The notes beneath the pieces are model-generated. The model made no database searches. It was not told the origin of the DNA and saw nothing but the letters and a program-made list of their open reading frames with translations. A stretch of DNA of 64,000 bases from Sipunculus nudus (lineage: Eukaryota; Annelida; Sipuncula; Golfingiida; Sipunculidae). The stretch is taken from assembly GCA_026874595.1 (NCBI GenBank), contig CM049314.1, positions 28,037,729 through 28,101,728 of the forward strand, written 5' to 3'. A program made the translations under genes and the position numbers. This document shows, piece after piece, positions 44,712 through 57,282 of this stretch; the first letter of the stretch is position 1; every line of letters starts with the position of its first letter.

Positions 44712-47700
44712 TACCAAGCTGTTTATTGATACAGACAAAATCCTGGCCTGTTGTCAAAACTGTTTACACAGACTGAAACACTCTGGTTTAATGAATTTTC
44801 ATGCTGGCATGTTCATAATATTTATTGTCGAAAATGTTTAGTCTATTGAAAGTAAAACCAGAATACAGATCCTTTTTTTTTCGTGCATTTATCTTACACA
44901 TAAGTTTGATATGGACAACAATTATTTACTTTGCCTGTACACCTCTGCTTTTATACCAAGAGAGTTCAGTCTTTTACGACAATAAATCTACTAGCTTTGT
45001 TTACTAAAGTATTCACAGCTCTTTTATTGAAAAAGGTCAAATAATTCAGCCGAAATCATTTGTCTCTCTTTGTTCAAAGTTTACTTAAATAAGAATCGTC
45101 TTTGTGCAGTGTTTCAGAATCTGAAACAACTGGTTTGTAGAAGAAGGCTAATGCAGCCCTCAGTTTGCTACTTTGCCACCAGGCCAACTTCAGCTTTCCT
45201 TGATCAATGTACTCGGTCTATTCTTATATAACTGAGACAACCCTACCCTAGGATAATTCTTGTGAAAATTATATCATTCGGCTTGCAGTTTCATCGAAAC
45301 AGATTTTAATGCAGAAGCTGAAAGGGTTAAAATTAAAAGGTATTTGCCCATAGAAACAGATCAATGAAGGTGGCGCCACAAAAAGCTCTATCCTACAATA
45401 TTTGACATATGTCACTGATTTTGGCATAATATTTTGGATACTTACCCCTGCTGTTCCTGAGAAATAAGGACGGGGTGGGTGAATAATCAAATTTGTTGAC
45501 TACTACACTAACACATAAATAATCCTTTAAAATATTTCAGTGGTCCCTAACCGCTCTAAACTGCACAGGAATGTGTGATGTACACTCCGGATTTCCAGTT
45601 GAAGATCTGCTTTTGGCGACACCTACACACAACCATCCCAAGGGGACATGATAAGCAGAGGACATTATAAGCATAAGATCTGAAAACACAAATACAGATT
45701 ACTTATGACGGAATCCAGGATATTCAACAAGTAACTTAATATCTTGAAAACAAACATTACACACACTAGCAGTGTTTTGGAGCATTCAAAATGGATGCAA
45801 GCATTTAGAAATATCTCCAGAGAAAATATGTTCACTCTTGTATACATGCATATGCCAATACATTTCCAAGACTTCACATATTTTTACAGTCTCTGTGATG
45901 AGAACAAAAACAACATCACACGCATCAACCAAAAATTTTACAAATAAATGAATAGAATTATTCAACATTGTCAAAAGTTCCTTTAGAGTTTCTTTGACGC
46001 GAAGTGTAATTAAAATTATTCATTGCATATTAAATTAATATTAACTAGGGTTAAACTTTACGATATTATGCTTTATGATTTCGTTAAAGTGCTGGACAGT
46101 GGATGAATTTAATAAATTGTAATGTAGTTAATGACCTTAAAATAAACCACATAAATTGAAAAAATAAACATTACAAATTGGACATTAATAATCAAGGTGT
46201 TTATTTTGTTTAGCTAATTAGATTTTTGATTTTCATACTATTAAGGACACATGGGCTTGGTGATTCAAAGGTGTTGTAACATGGCGCAAAATCAATGATG
46301 GGTCATGCACCAGAATTACTCTGATGTTTAAAGCGGCCCTCCTTAAAGAGTAAATATTTTACATGGTCTATTTCAGATTACTTTTCTTACGCAAATCACG
46401 CATGTGTATATTTCATTCACTGCCCAGTAAAAGAATAATCGATTCGATAAAATAAGCACGTCCATAAAAGGCGGGAAAACATTTTTAATTGGGTCATTTT
46501 TCCCCCCAAAAAACTGGTCAATATAACTAAACATTATTCTGTGAAAATGAATCTTATAATATGTCATATACACATATTTTAAGACTGCTTTCTTGTCAAG
46601 TGGTATCTTATTTATTTTTTATTTTAATCAACCGAGATAGATTTATAGGTTTAAGAGATTATATTTATCAGTGACACATATCTATGTTAAAACAAGCATA
46701 AAACACTGTATTCGGCGCTGGTATTTAGTTATCAGCAAAATGCTTGATCAGTAAGCACACAGACGTTCCAGATTGCTGAGCAATACATTAAGAATTTCTT
46801 TTGTCAAGGGACTTCAAAACTGAGAGGTAACAATCATTTAAGAAATTACCGGATTCATTTGCCTCCAATATTTGATGAGGACATTATTAATTGTTTGAAT
46901 TGAAAATTTTTTCTCTTTGTTCCGTTTTAGTCGAAACCATACGTTTAACCATGTTGTTTGTTATCCTAGAATTTGAGTAAATATATTTAGAAAATGTCTA
47001 AGTATTCTGGGCATAACCAGACTTGCAAAAAAATAAATTCGCCTACATAACATAGTCTATGCGGTTAAATGTTTCCATTCATTCCTCAATAAGAGTGGTT
47101 CATTATGTACGTTTTGAACATCATCTAGTCTTTAAGACAATTTGTCTTACACATTAATTCATTTACCCGGTCCGTCATTCAGTAATCTTTTCATCTATTC
47201 ATTGTCCAGGCTTTTTGATAAATCTAAAAAGTAGCATTCAAATATTTATCTAAATGTTACATTTTCCTGTTATATAAAATAATGTATATTCTAATTATTG
47301 CTGTTCGTTGATCCATAAAGAGGTTTACCATTGTCCTGTTATAAAAAGCGAAAAGACCTATTTGTAAATTAATATAATATAAAAAAAACTTGGTTTAAAA
47401 AGTCAAAATATTTTAATATATCTAAAAGTTTGGCGGCAAAGTTTTAAACATCCATTGCCTTTTCCAGTAAATTAACTATGCTTTTTAATTATAATACACA
47501 CTGTTCAAAAGTTATGAAGCATTCGTTATTAAAAAACGTGTGTCCATGATAATTTAAATACGGCTTTTGGTGACATTATGGTAAATGAAATTATCTATAT
47601 TTTCTTTCCCTGTGATTCCTTTTGGCATTTTAATTTTTTTAATAATTTGTTACAATTTGATCCTATTTTACTGGATAACGAGTGGAGTTAATATATTTAT

Positions 47701-48889
47701 CTCAACAAAAAGGGTCGTTTACAAGAGATCCAATGGGGGCAGTATAAAAAAGTAGTAAAATAAAATAGATATAAATATAATTTAAAAAGGTAAGTAAATA
47801 ATTATCATTAAGTATAGGTCTATACATACATAGAGAGAGAGCGAGAGAGAGCGAATATGCATAAAGTAGCAATGTGCTAATATTTAAAAATTATATATTG
47901 CTTTCTCTTATGTCAAAAAATATTTTTATATTAACAATTAAACATACACCAGGATATAACCTGAACAAAAGTATAAAGATATACTAAATATTTTCTATAT
48001 CAGTTCATTTTTATTTCTGAAAAAAATCATTTGTAAGTCCAAATATCTATTATATTATGGAACTGACAAACAAAACAGCTATAGTGTATAAACAAACAAA
48101 ACAAAATACATTTAGCTTTGAATATGAAACGTGCATCAAGTGATTTTATACTATTTGCTAGCTAAAAACATATAAATATACTAAAAAGTAATCAAGCCCT
48201 TCCCAATAATGGTCAAGCATTTTGCCTGATGTATATCCCCACTGTACATCGCATTACGATTGTAGGCCTTGTTATTTTTTAAATAAGATCCTGATTTGCG
48301 TATAATTAGAAGATATACTTTGCTAGATTTTTCAATACCTTAACAGTATAAGGTGATGAAAGATGACCTCTTGACATCTGTAATGATTTATTTGAACTAC
48401 AACAACGTGATTGCTGATGGGCGATATTAGGTGATTTTGCTCTTGTTATCTCCCAGTATCACATCAAAAGCCTGGAAATTAATTCGATGAAAATATATCA
48501 TATTAGTGTCATTATTATATGTATACAGATATGTAAGGCATTCAACACATTGGAATCAATATTTTTTTTTGCAGTATACATTTATACTCATAGAAATTTT
48601 TTTTTTATTATTTAGAATATAAAATAGATCAATATATTAATAATTACCTCATATAATTCATAAAGATTTGTTTGAGTATCTGTAGAAAGTTATGATTCGC
48701 CATTTCAACAGCACTGGGAAAACATAATGGGGACCAGTCCGATCACGAACCAAATCATTAACAAAAATTAAATTGTATACCAAAAAAATGCACATAATTT
48801 AAAGATGGCCGTCAAAAAGACAATAGCTTGGCATGCTGCACGTCCATCACATTTTTTCATACAGTTCAGATACCGAAATAACTAAAAAC
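44712..48889. other. Unassigned AT-rich DNA
   Basis: No gene supported. A single GGTGGCGCCACA palindrome lies at 45371 and a short GAGAGAGAGC run at 47833. Confidence 0.4.
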
Positions 48890-49344
48890 ATAATGTCATT
48901 TAGTCCCCCAAACTGATAGTCAAAACTGTTCTGGCTCATGGACTATCATGACCCCAAATTAATAAGGTTCATCTCTAATTTGCAGGTCACCTATAAGTGT
49001 TAGATGAAAAGTTTAAGATGAAAAGTTGGGCTAAAAATGCATCCACAATCTTTCTAAATAAGGGGGCTTTGTGACCTTGACCTTTGACCTCATAACCCCC
49101 AAATCAATGGAGTTCTTGCGTTAGAGACGGGTCATATATGTCAAAATTGAAACCCATATGTCAATCCCATTTGGAGTTTTAATCAGGAAACAAATTTGAC
49201 GGACACACAGACGGACGGACAGGATGATTACTGTAAATCCTCTGTTTATTCAAGTGGAATCCTAATAATACACAAGGTTTCAAGACACTGTCTAGATTAA
49301 ACCACAGTTGCAAATCTGACAGTATAAATACAAATTAAAGGAAA
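48890..49344 (+). repeat. Composite repeat fragment (A/B monomers and tail)
   Basis: Includes the perfect motif TGACCTTTGACCT (49078-49090), the B-monomer text, an ACACACAGACGGACGGACAGG tail and a TTTATTCAAGTGGAATCC close. Confidence 0.7.
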
Positions 49345-52300
49345 ACTAGGGACCCATGGGTCTCGACGCTCAGCTGCATATGTCTATAAGTATATATGTT
49401 TGTGAGGTTTTCCAAAATATTGGTCCTGTGATCAGTTTGAAGCCAACATGTCTACCCAAACTGGAGTAATCATCCATTAACTAATTTGTGAATGGATGGG
49501 CCCTGTTACCTTAACCTTTGACCTTATGACCCCAAAACCAAACGGAAACTTCCCCTATTTGCAGGTGCACCACATGTTGATAATGTCAGCTGAGCTAAAA
49601 CTTCATAGAAAATTGTCACATTTATACCCAACCACTTTAGCAAATATATCTAATCTGTCGTTCCGTCACATCTAGTTTAACATACCTGGATATTAAGTTA
49701 CAAGTTTCTAGGCCTAGCAGTTAAGATTTGTTCTCTGCTAATGGACTGCCGGACAAACGGACGGGCTATGGACAAAGCGCCATTCCTAAATTTCAGTTGA
49801 CTTTCAGTCAGCTGAGTATAAGAAACATAGGTGACGCCAACCCTGTTCAGGAACTGAAAATAATATGATCATGAGCAATAAACACACCGCATTTTACATA
49901 AAACCACGGCTGATAATTCCTCTATTGAGATGATTGATATTTACGAAAAAAATGGTCATTACGCTCAGCCGAATTTCATATACAGGTGATGCATGAGTTA
50001 ATTGTTGATGTTATCATCTGTTGAAAATATTTTATCAGGGACCTTAACCAATGGGTCGAAAGATATCGAGTGTGCTCAAAAGTATGGTTGCCTGAGCGCT
50101 AAGGTTTCCAGGATCATTGTACCAGTATCGAGTAAGAAGTTTCAACGTCAAAACCCTACAGCTTCTGTCAATCTAATTTACTGGTTACACAAATCATGGT
50201 CTTTCACATAGTTCACAGAATATAGATTTCAGAAAGCTTATTTTGGATATCAAGGAAACATTACATGGACCTCCCTTTACATTATGAAAGACATTTCTAG
50301 ATCTACCAGTTCAGATTGTTGCGCTGTCTGACTTCTGGTTGCTTATAATTAGGTATTATGCCATTAGCTCAAAGAATATAGGTCACAGTTACCTATTAAC
50401 CTATTATTCAAAGAAGGTCCGCCAAGGACTTCCTGGATATCATATTAGAAGGTACTTGGTCCAATAGTTAAGCTTTCTGGTGTGTCTGACTGTAATATCA
50501 TTTTACCAGTGACTTGCAGAATATAGGTCACTATGTCCTACTTTTATGTTAAAACATTGCCCTGAACCTGCCTGCATATTACGTTAGACGATTATACGCC
50601 TAATGTATACAATTTATGAACTGTCTGGAAAAGGAGGCTTTTAATCATATTTTTGGTCCATACTTCACTTCAAACTATTGGTCACTGTGACATAATTTTA
50701 AGTTTACTTTGAGATTTTCCTAGGACCTCCCTGGATGCACAGTTAGAAGCTCTAACAGTAACGAGTTTTGCCAGATTAATTGTAGGAATGCTTCATTTGA
50801 AGGTCTCAAAATTATAACTAGGGACCCATGGGTCTCGACGCTCAGCTGCATTTGTCGATAAGGATATATGTTTATGAGGTTTTCCAAAATATTGATCCTG
50901 TGATCAGTTTGGAGCCAACCTGTCCACCCGAACTGGAGTTATCATCCATAAACTAATTTGTGAATGGATGGGCCCTGTGACCTGAACCTTTGACCTTATT
51001 GCCCCAAAATCAAAAGGAAACTTCACCTATTGGCAGGTGACCATATGTTGATGATGAAAGGATTGAGATGAAATGGTTGGCTAAAAATGCATCCACAATC
51101 TTTCTAAAGCAGTGGGTCCTGTGACCTTGACCTTTGATCTCATGACCCCAGAATCAACAGTTCTTAATTAAGTGGTATGCCATATATAAGTCAAGTTTGA
51201 AACCAATATTTCAAACCAAACTGGTGTTATCATCTGGAAACTAATATCTGGATTGATGGCCACCATGACCTTGACCTTGTGACCCTAAAATCCATGTTAC
51301 TTCCACTATAGGCAGGTGAGCAACATCTGGAACGTAGAATGTTTGGGACAGAAAGTTTGGCTAAAAATACATCAACAATCTTTTTAAGATAGTGACCTTG
51401 ACCATTGGCCTTATGACCACAAAATCAAAAGGGTTCTTACTTTATTGGTGGGTCATATATAAGTCAAAATTGAAACCAATATGTCAATCCGAACTGGAGT
51501 TATCATCCAGAAACTAATATGTGGACAGACGGGCACCTGTGACGATGACCTTTGACCTTGTGACCCCAAAATCAATCAGTTTCTTCCCCTATTGGCAGCT
51601 CAGCTATATGTGCAAGATCGAAGGTTTGGGATGAAAAGTTTGGCTTCAAATGCATATGGATTCTTTTTCAAGAAATAAGTCCTGTGACAATGACCTTTGA
51701 CCGTTGGACCCCAAAATCCTCACGGTTCTTACTTTAGTGGTGAGTCATATTAGTTAAGTTTGAAATCAATATGTCAAACTAAACTGGAGTTATCATCTGG
51801 AAACTAATTTGTGATCAGATGGCCCCTGTGACCTTGATCTTTGACCATATGTGACCCCAAATTCATTTATGCTCTCCCCATACTGGCAAGTCAGGTAAAT
51901 ATGCAAAATGGAAAGTTTGGGATGAAAAGCTTGGCTTAAAATGCAGCCAAAATCTTTTTAAAAAAGTGGGTCATGTGACCTTGACCTTAGCCCTCATGAC
52001 CCCAAAATCATATAGGTTCTTGCTTTAGTGGTGGGTCATAAGTAAGTCAGGTTTGAAATCCATGTGTCAATACAACCTAGAGTTATCATCTTAAAACAAA
52101 TTTGTGTGGATGGACGGATGGACAGACGCACAGACAAACAGACAGACAGGGTGATAACTATATGGCATCCACATGTGATCAATAAACACACCTGGTTTTG
52201 GGAAACTAGATGTAATTAGAGCTGAGAAACTGACATGATTGTTGTCATTTTATAGTAAAAAAAAAATTAAAAATATTGGTTAAAATAACAAAAAATACAG

Positions 52301-52750
52301 GTGGCGCCACCACTATTTGGGAACTGACAAAACTAATCATTGTCAATATTCAAGGCAAGATTCATGACAATCCATGCATTAATTATCAAGATATCGGAGG
52401 TTTTCTATTATATTTTTGATTATTCTGCGGGGGTACTTTCAAGCGCCATAGACCTAATTTCAGGTTCCAAGAAGACTTTTTATTGACCTCCCTGGATAGT
52501 CACTTAGAAATTTCTAGGTTCAGCGGTTACGATTTGTGCCCTGCTAACGGACGGACGACGGACAAAGCGCCGTTCCTATACCTCAGTTGACTTACTGTCA
52601 GCTGAGCTAAAAATACTGGTGGCGCCACCCGTCTTCAAGAACTGTGGAAACCAGTCATAATCAATAAATACAAGGTTTTGGGACACCAGATTAAACTACA
52701 TTTGAGAAACTGACATTATTGCTGTCATGTGATGGTCTCAAAAACAGGGA
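49345..52750 (+). repeat. Composite repeat block B
   Basis: A truncated head copy (49345-49583) is joined to module M2 (49584-50817). A full head (50818, GACCCATGGGTCTCGACGC) follows with eight A/B monomers to about 52090, then the GACAGACAGGGTGATAACT tail and GGTGGCGCCACC (52301). A TACTTTCAAGCGCCATAG module, the CGGACGGACGACGG stretch and GGTGGCGCCACCC (52619) come next. The first head copy runs only into its first monomer before switching to M2, which indicates an internal deletion. Confidence 0.75.
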
Positions 52751-52754
52751 AAAT

Positions 52755-53640
52755 TAGGGACCCATGGGTGTAGACGCTCAGCTGAATATGTCTATGTATA
52801 AGGATAGGTGTATGAGCTTTTTCAAAACTGGTGGTCCATGGTCCATGACGCTCAGCTGAATTCAAGTAATGTTGAACAATGAGCAAAATGACTGCCAGAG
52901 TGCTTAAAACATCATGAATTTTGTGAAGAGTCCTTAGAAATGTCAGGTTTATGAGAAAACTCTCCAAGACAAGATTGACATGCCAAATTTCAGACCAATA
53001 TCTTGAACTACTCCTAAGATATGAGCAATTTTCACCCAAAGCAAATGTAGGCATGCAGATGGCATCACAAGTCTTGAATACAAGATGGAGGAGTCCAAGG
53101 TCTATGGGTATGCACCAATTCAGGCCAATGCAGCGAATCACTTCTCAGAAAAGGACATTTATTTATTCTATAAAAACCGAGAAGGTAGGTGGCGCCACCT
53201 GTATGGTTTACGAGAAAACTTTCCAAGACGGATGGACATGCCACATTTCAGACCAATATCTTGAATCATTCCTGAAATATGAGCAATTTTCACCAAAAGC
53301 AAACAAACCGATGGACGCCAAGCGAAAACGACTGCAGATGGCGCCGCTCATCTTGTTTACGAGATGTAGGTGTTGAGGATCTATGAACATGTACAATTTT
53401 AACCCAATATATTGAAGAACCACTGAGACAAACAGATGGCAAATGCATAGATGGACACTACGAAAATTGTATTGTAGGTGGCGCCACCAGTCGCAATTAT
53501 GAGATAGAGAGAACCAAGATCTATGGACATGCAAACTTTCAGCACAATACATTGAGCTACTCTTGAGATATGGGCTGTCATCAAAAAGACCACTAGATTT
53601 GTACTGCACAGAAAGAACTGCTGGTTGTACCACCTGTCTC
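52755..53640 (+). repeat. Degenerate heads then ~130-150-bp GGCGCC monomer array
   Basis: Two degenerate heads (52758, 52835) precede about five tandem monomers. Their palindrome positions are 53061 (GGCATCAC), 53191 (GGTGGCGCCACC), 53340 (TGGCGCCGC), 53480 (GGTGGCGCCACC) and 53624 (GGTTGTACCACC), spaced about 130, 149, 140 and 145 bp. Between palindromes recur GAGAAAACT.TCCAAGA, TGGACATGC.A.ATTTCA and GATATGAGCAATTTTCACC. Both strands are open over 140 codons, which reflects the repeat rather than a gene. Confidence 0.75.
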
Positions 53641-53959
53641 TGTTATGCACAACAACATATGTAAAGGAACATCTTTGCTGGGTTTCGGAAAGATTGGTTT
53701 AACGGTCTTTGAGGAGTTCTCTGGAAACTAACGCAGAGTTTTTGTATCACATTTTTAATTATTCTGGGGGTATTTACGAGCCCCATAGCTCGGAGGATAT
53801 GGGTAAGAGAGACTGTATTTCAGATTTCCATAGAGACTTTTATGGACCTGCTTTGATGTCATGTTAGAAGATTCAAGGTCCAGTTGTTATGATTTGTGCC
53901 CTTTACTAGAAGGCAGCTACTTTGAAGGTATCAAAAATACAGAAAACAAATTTTTATTC

Positions 53960-54183
53960 TTATCGCATCGAACAGTCCCAGAACTCTGTTCCTTGGAGTT
54001 TTTCATTCACCGTGGACCGATGCGTCTCTGGTACAGAAATATTTGCCATCTGTAATCTGCGAGAGCCGCACATCGTTTTTGCTGTGTTCCAAGTTAAGAG
54101 TTTCTTGAAAAACACCAGGCATCTTCCGTTTACTTCCAAGCAAGAATCTCGAAGGTAGCCCATGGAATGGCACTCTGTGCATC
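53960..54183 (-). CDS. Candidate C-type-lectin-like exon (partial)
   Basis: The minus-strand frame (ATG at 54163, open from an acceptor-like TTTCTTTTCGGTTAAG ending at 54184) reads DSCLEVNGRCLVFFKKLLTW, then NTAKTMC and, further on, EKLQGTEFWDC. The pattern C..(6)..C..F....LTW..A...C, with C8, C15, W25 and C32 in the frame, is the start of a C-type lectin fold, and FWD fits its next conserved block. The C-terminal half with the calcium-site WND and last cysteines is not seen here and would be on another exon or lost. TAA at 53960-53962 closes the frame. A chance match or an old exon relic is possible. Confidence 0.45.
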
Positions 54184-56245
54184 CTTAACCGAAAAGAAAC
54201 AATTTCAGATGGCACATTGACTGAGATGTTGAATGTTGAATTTTGAATATCTTTATCCTGGAAATGAAGGCCTCAGGCCCATAGATCCAAGATATATACA
54301 TACATAATACGTAATACCTCGTCATGTGAAAATAATAATAAATGATAAAGCAAAGTAAATAGATAAATAATACCATGTATATAGTTTTAAAAATACTCAG
54401 TTATTTTATACAAAATATTGACAGAAATAACCTTTAAATCAACTGAAAAAAGTTAAATGTTTTCCTTGAAATTCTTGTTGAACAGAATTGATACAAAATG
54501 TATTTGAATATAAAAAAATAAACTGAAAAAAGTATCATAAATAACATTGTTTTGCCAATAAAAATTATTTTACCTACAGACAATGTACTTTAAATATGTC
54601 ATACCATATAGCTTATATACATATATTTGAAATTTTTATAGGATAGAAGTTATGTAGATTCCAGGTAAAGTTAAATACCTGGATGACAAATTGAACAAAT
54701 GTCTTTAGTATTAACGAGTCTTGCTAAACTAATTCTATAGATCTTGTTTGGAACTGCTGATAAATATAATTAGTGTTAAGTAATTTTTTAAAGATAGCGT
54801 ATTTCTTCAATCTTCCATTATAGGCTATGTGCAAGTGGGGGTCATAGTGCACCTCCCTTGTGATTTACTCTAATGGGTATTTTCATGTAGCCCTAGGTCT
54901 AACAAGTCAGACAATTGATATTGCCAGCAAAAAAAAAAAAAAAAAATTGGGATGGAAGATACCCCCATAGACTTTTTAACCACGCCTACTTTTACAGCCG
55001 GAGGCAGATAATTAGGGGCATGAAAAATTCAAACAGCCCTAACCTTGCAACTCTTCATAAAAATATTTCGAAGGACCATTTAAAATGTTTGCCTTGACAA
55101 GATCTACAAGTCCATGCAAACGATATGCAAATTTATTCTGTGAAAAGGTCACCACAGGTCAGAAGGTCACAAACATTGACCTTTACCTATAATTTCTCGC
55201 ATTATCAGGGTTTATTTATCGCCAAGACCAGATAACACTTTTTATTTAATTAATTAAAATGAAGGTTTACATGTGCTTTTTAATACCTGGAGTAAATAAA
55301 AAAAGATAGATAAAGTGATTACCCCGCGGTATGTGAGATATTTCTGCACTATTACATACATTTTGTACGTATTGCTGAATGTGCCGAATGGGGAGTAAGG
55401 CAAAATCTTGCAAGTGGTACTTTGGGATGTATCACTGAATCTTTGCAAATGACCACAAAAGATTATATATTTGAGTTCATTTATAAAATGAAACATAAAT
55501 TATGCAAATATTTTCATTGAAGAGTTAGTTGTCAAAAGTAAACAAAGGTTGACCCTACCAACACCATGGCTGTTTGTTACACAGTTATTAAGCGTGCCAT
55601 GAAATTTTAATATTGAAACAAATGTTTCACTCTATCTCTCAATTAATATATTTCAAGAAAACATTCATCCTAATTCTTACCGGTTTGTATCTTATTTCAT
55701 GACATGATATATGTACTTAGATAGTTTTCACTGGTTCATTGATTTCTGTTAACGTAAAACCCCTAATTTCAAATTGACAAGTAACAGCCAACGTCTTAAT
55801 TTTTTTGCATAAATACTCTAATATCGCATATATCCATTTCTGTCAATAGTATACAATATATTACTTATTATAATTCATAAAAAAATTGATAATTAATTCT
55901 CTAATTAACTAGAGGACATGTTTTTTTGTGACACAAAAACAACTATATGTCTCCCCTCACTACTTGCCTCACTTTACCAAATTTAAGGGAAAAAATGGAC
56001 CCCTTCAAAAGTAAGGAATAACTAAAATCCTGGATTTCTAAAGATTTTACCTTGTTTGATGATGACTTACAGTCAGCTGAGCTAAAAACTCTCTGACAGG
56101 TTGGCACTCTATCTAACCGTTACACTTGTTTCTAATGTTGACTCTCTAATCAAATCATTTTCTGTTTGAGAAAATGTCTTTCTGACTTACTGCCTGACTG
56201 CCAGGCAGTTTGTCTAATTAGTATTGGAGCAACTGCATAGTCTTT
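54184..56245. other. Unassigned AT-rich DNA
   Basis: No gene supported. A GATGACTTACAGTCAGCTGAG string at 56061-56081 is a remnant of the composite-repeat terminus. 54924-54945 is an A-run. Confidence 0.4.
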
Positions 56246-56247
56246 TA

Positions 56248-56988
56248 AAAATACAAAAACACTGCCAGTGGGGTTGCCAGTCAGGCAGACTACCACAGAT
56301 AGTCTGTAGATAGCCAGATTAAACAGTCAGATAAACCTTCACAAAGCTTGTAAGGCAGTAACTGAAATCTGACTTGATTCTGACTAGCTCTGCTTGCAAA
56401 CCATTCCCACTACCTGGCATTTGCTTGATTAGTTAGCTTGTTCTCTGGGAGGATATATACCATATAGTCAGATTGATGACTATAGCTCTAGCTCTAGCAT
56501 TTATATATTGTTGAACACAGGAGACGCCGTCTTATGGATTACAAGTCTGGTAATTAGAAAATAAATGACCACCTGTCGACCAGAAACGACAGCTCTTGGA
56601 CTAACAGAATGTAAGGTAAATAATCAAACAGACTGAACGCCATTAGAGGTATGGTCATTAATCTGACTATCAGGCAAGTATCCTCCCAGAGACAGCTAAC
56701 CAATCAGGCAAATAGGCCTCCAAGGAACTCGGTCAGAATGCCTGTCTAGTGACAAAACACCAGATAATTAATAAATATATCAAACAGGCTGGCCGTTATA
56801 GAGCTGGTCAATCAGAAAGACAATGACAGATGAACAGCTAGAGGTTTGCCACCAGAGCTAGTCAGAATCAAGTCAGATGTAAGTGACTGCCTGAAAAGCT
56901 TTGTGAAGGTGTGACTGTCTTATCTGACTATCTACTATCTGTGGTAATCTAACTGACTGAAACCAAAATGGCAGTGTTTCTGTATTTT
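56248..56988. mobile_element. 741-bp TIR element with TA target site (Tc1/mariner-type MITE)
   Basis: The ends AAAATACA(A/G)AAACACTGCCA are inverted, and the inverted homology runs inward for ~245 bp (left to ~56490; right from ~56650). It includes TACCACAGATAGT, CCTTCACAAAGCTT, TCTGACTTGATTCTGACTAG and CTCTGGGAGGATA. TA flanks both ends (56246-56247, 56989-56990). The ~160-bp centre is non-coding, so it is non-autonomous. Family by TA duplication only. Confidence 0.75.
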
Positions 56989-57282
56989 TAATGGAGTTAT
57001 AAGATCAGTTTCATTGTTTGAGATTCGGAATTTGTCTAATGTTCTGTATTTTTCTTTTTTGCTTACCACTGGTTTCTTTTTCATATGTCTGTTTTGCTAT
57101 GTACTGAAAGAAATGTTGCAATAGAGAAGCATTATTTTCAATATCATTTAATATATGATTTTGAAAAATGTTAAATTTCTTTAAAACATATTGGTCCTGT
57201 AAAGGTTAGTAATTAGTGTTTTTTTTTATATTGGTTCCATTCTATTATATCTTCTGCTATGATAGTTTGATTTATATAAATT

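Noticed and set aside
54003-54215. Alternative minus frame overlapping the lectin-like exon
   Set aside because: It lacks the cysteine/tryptophan pattern; the frame at 53960-54163 explains the segment better.
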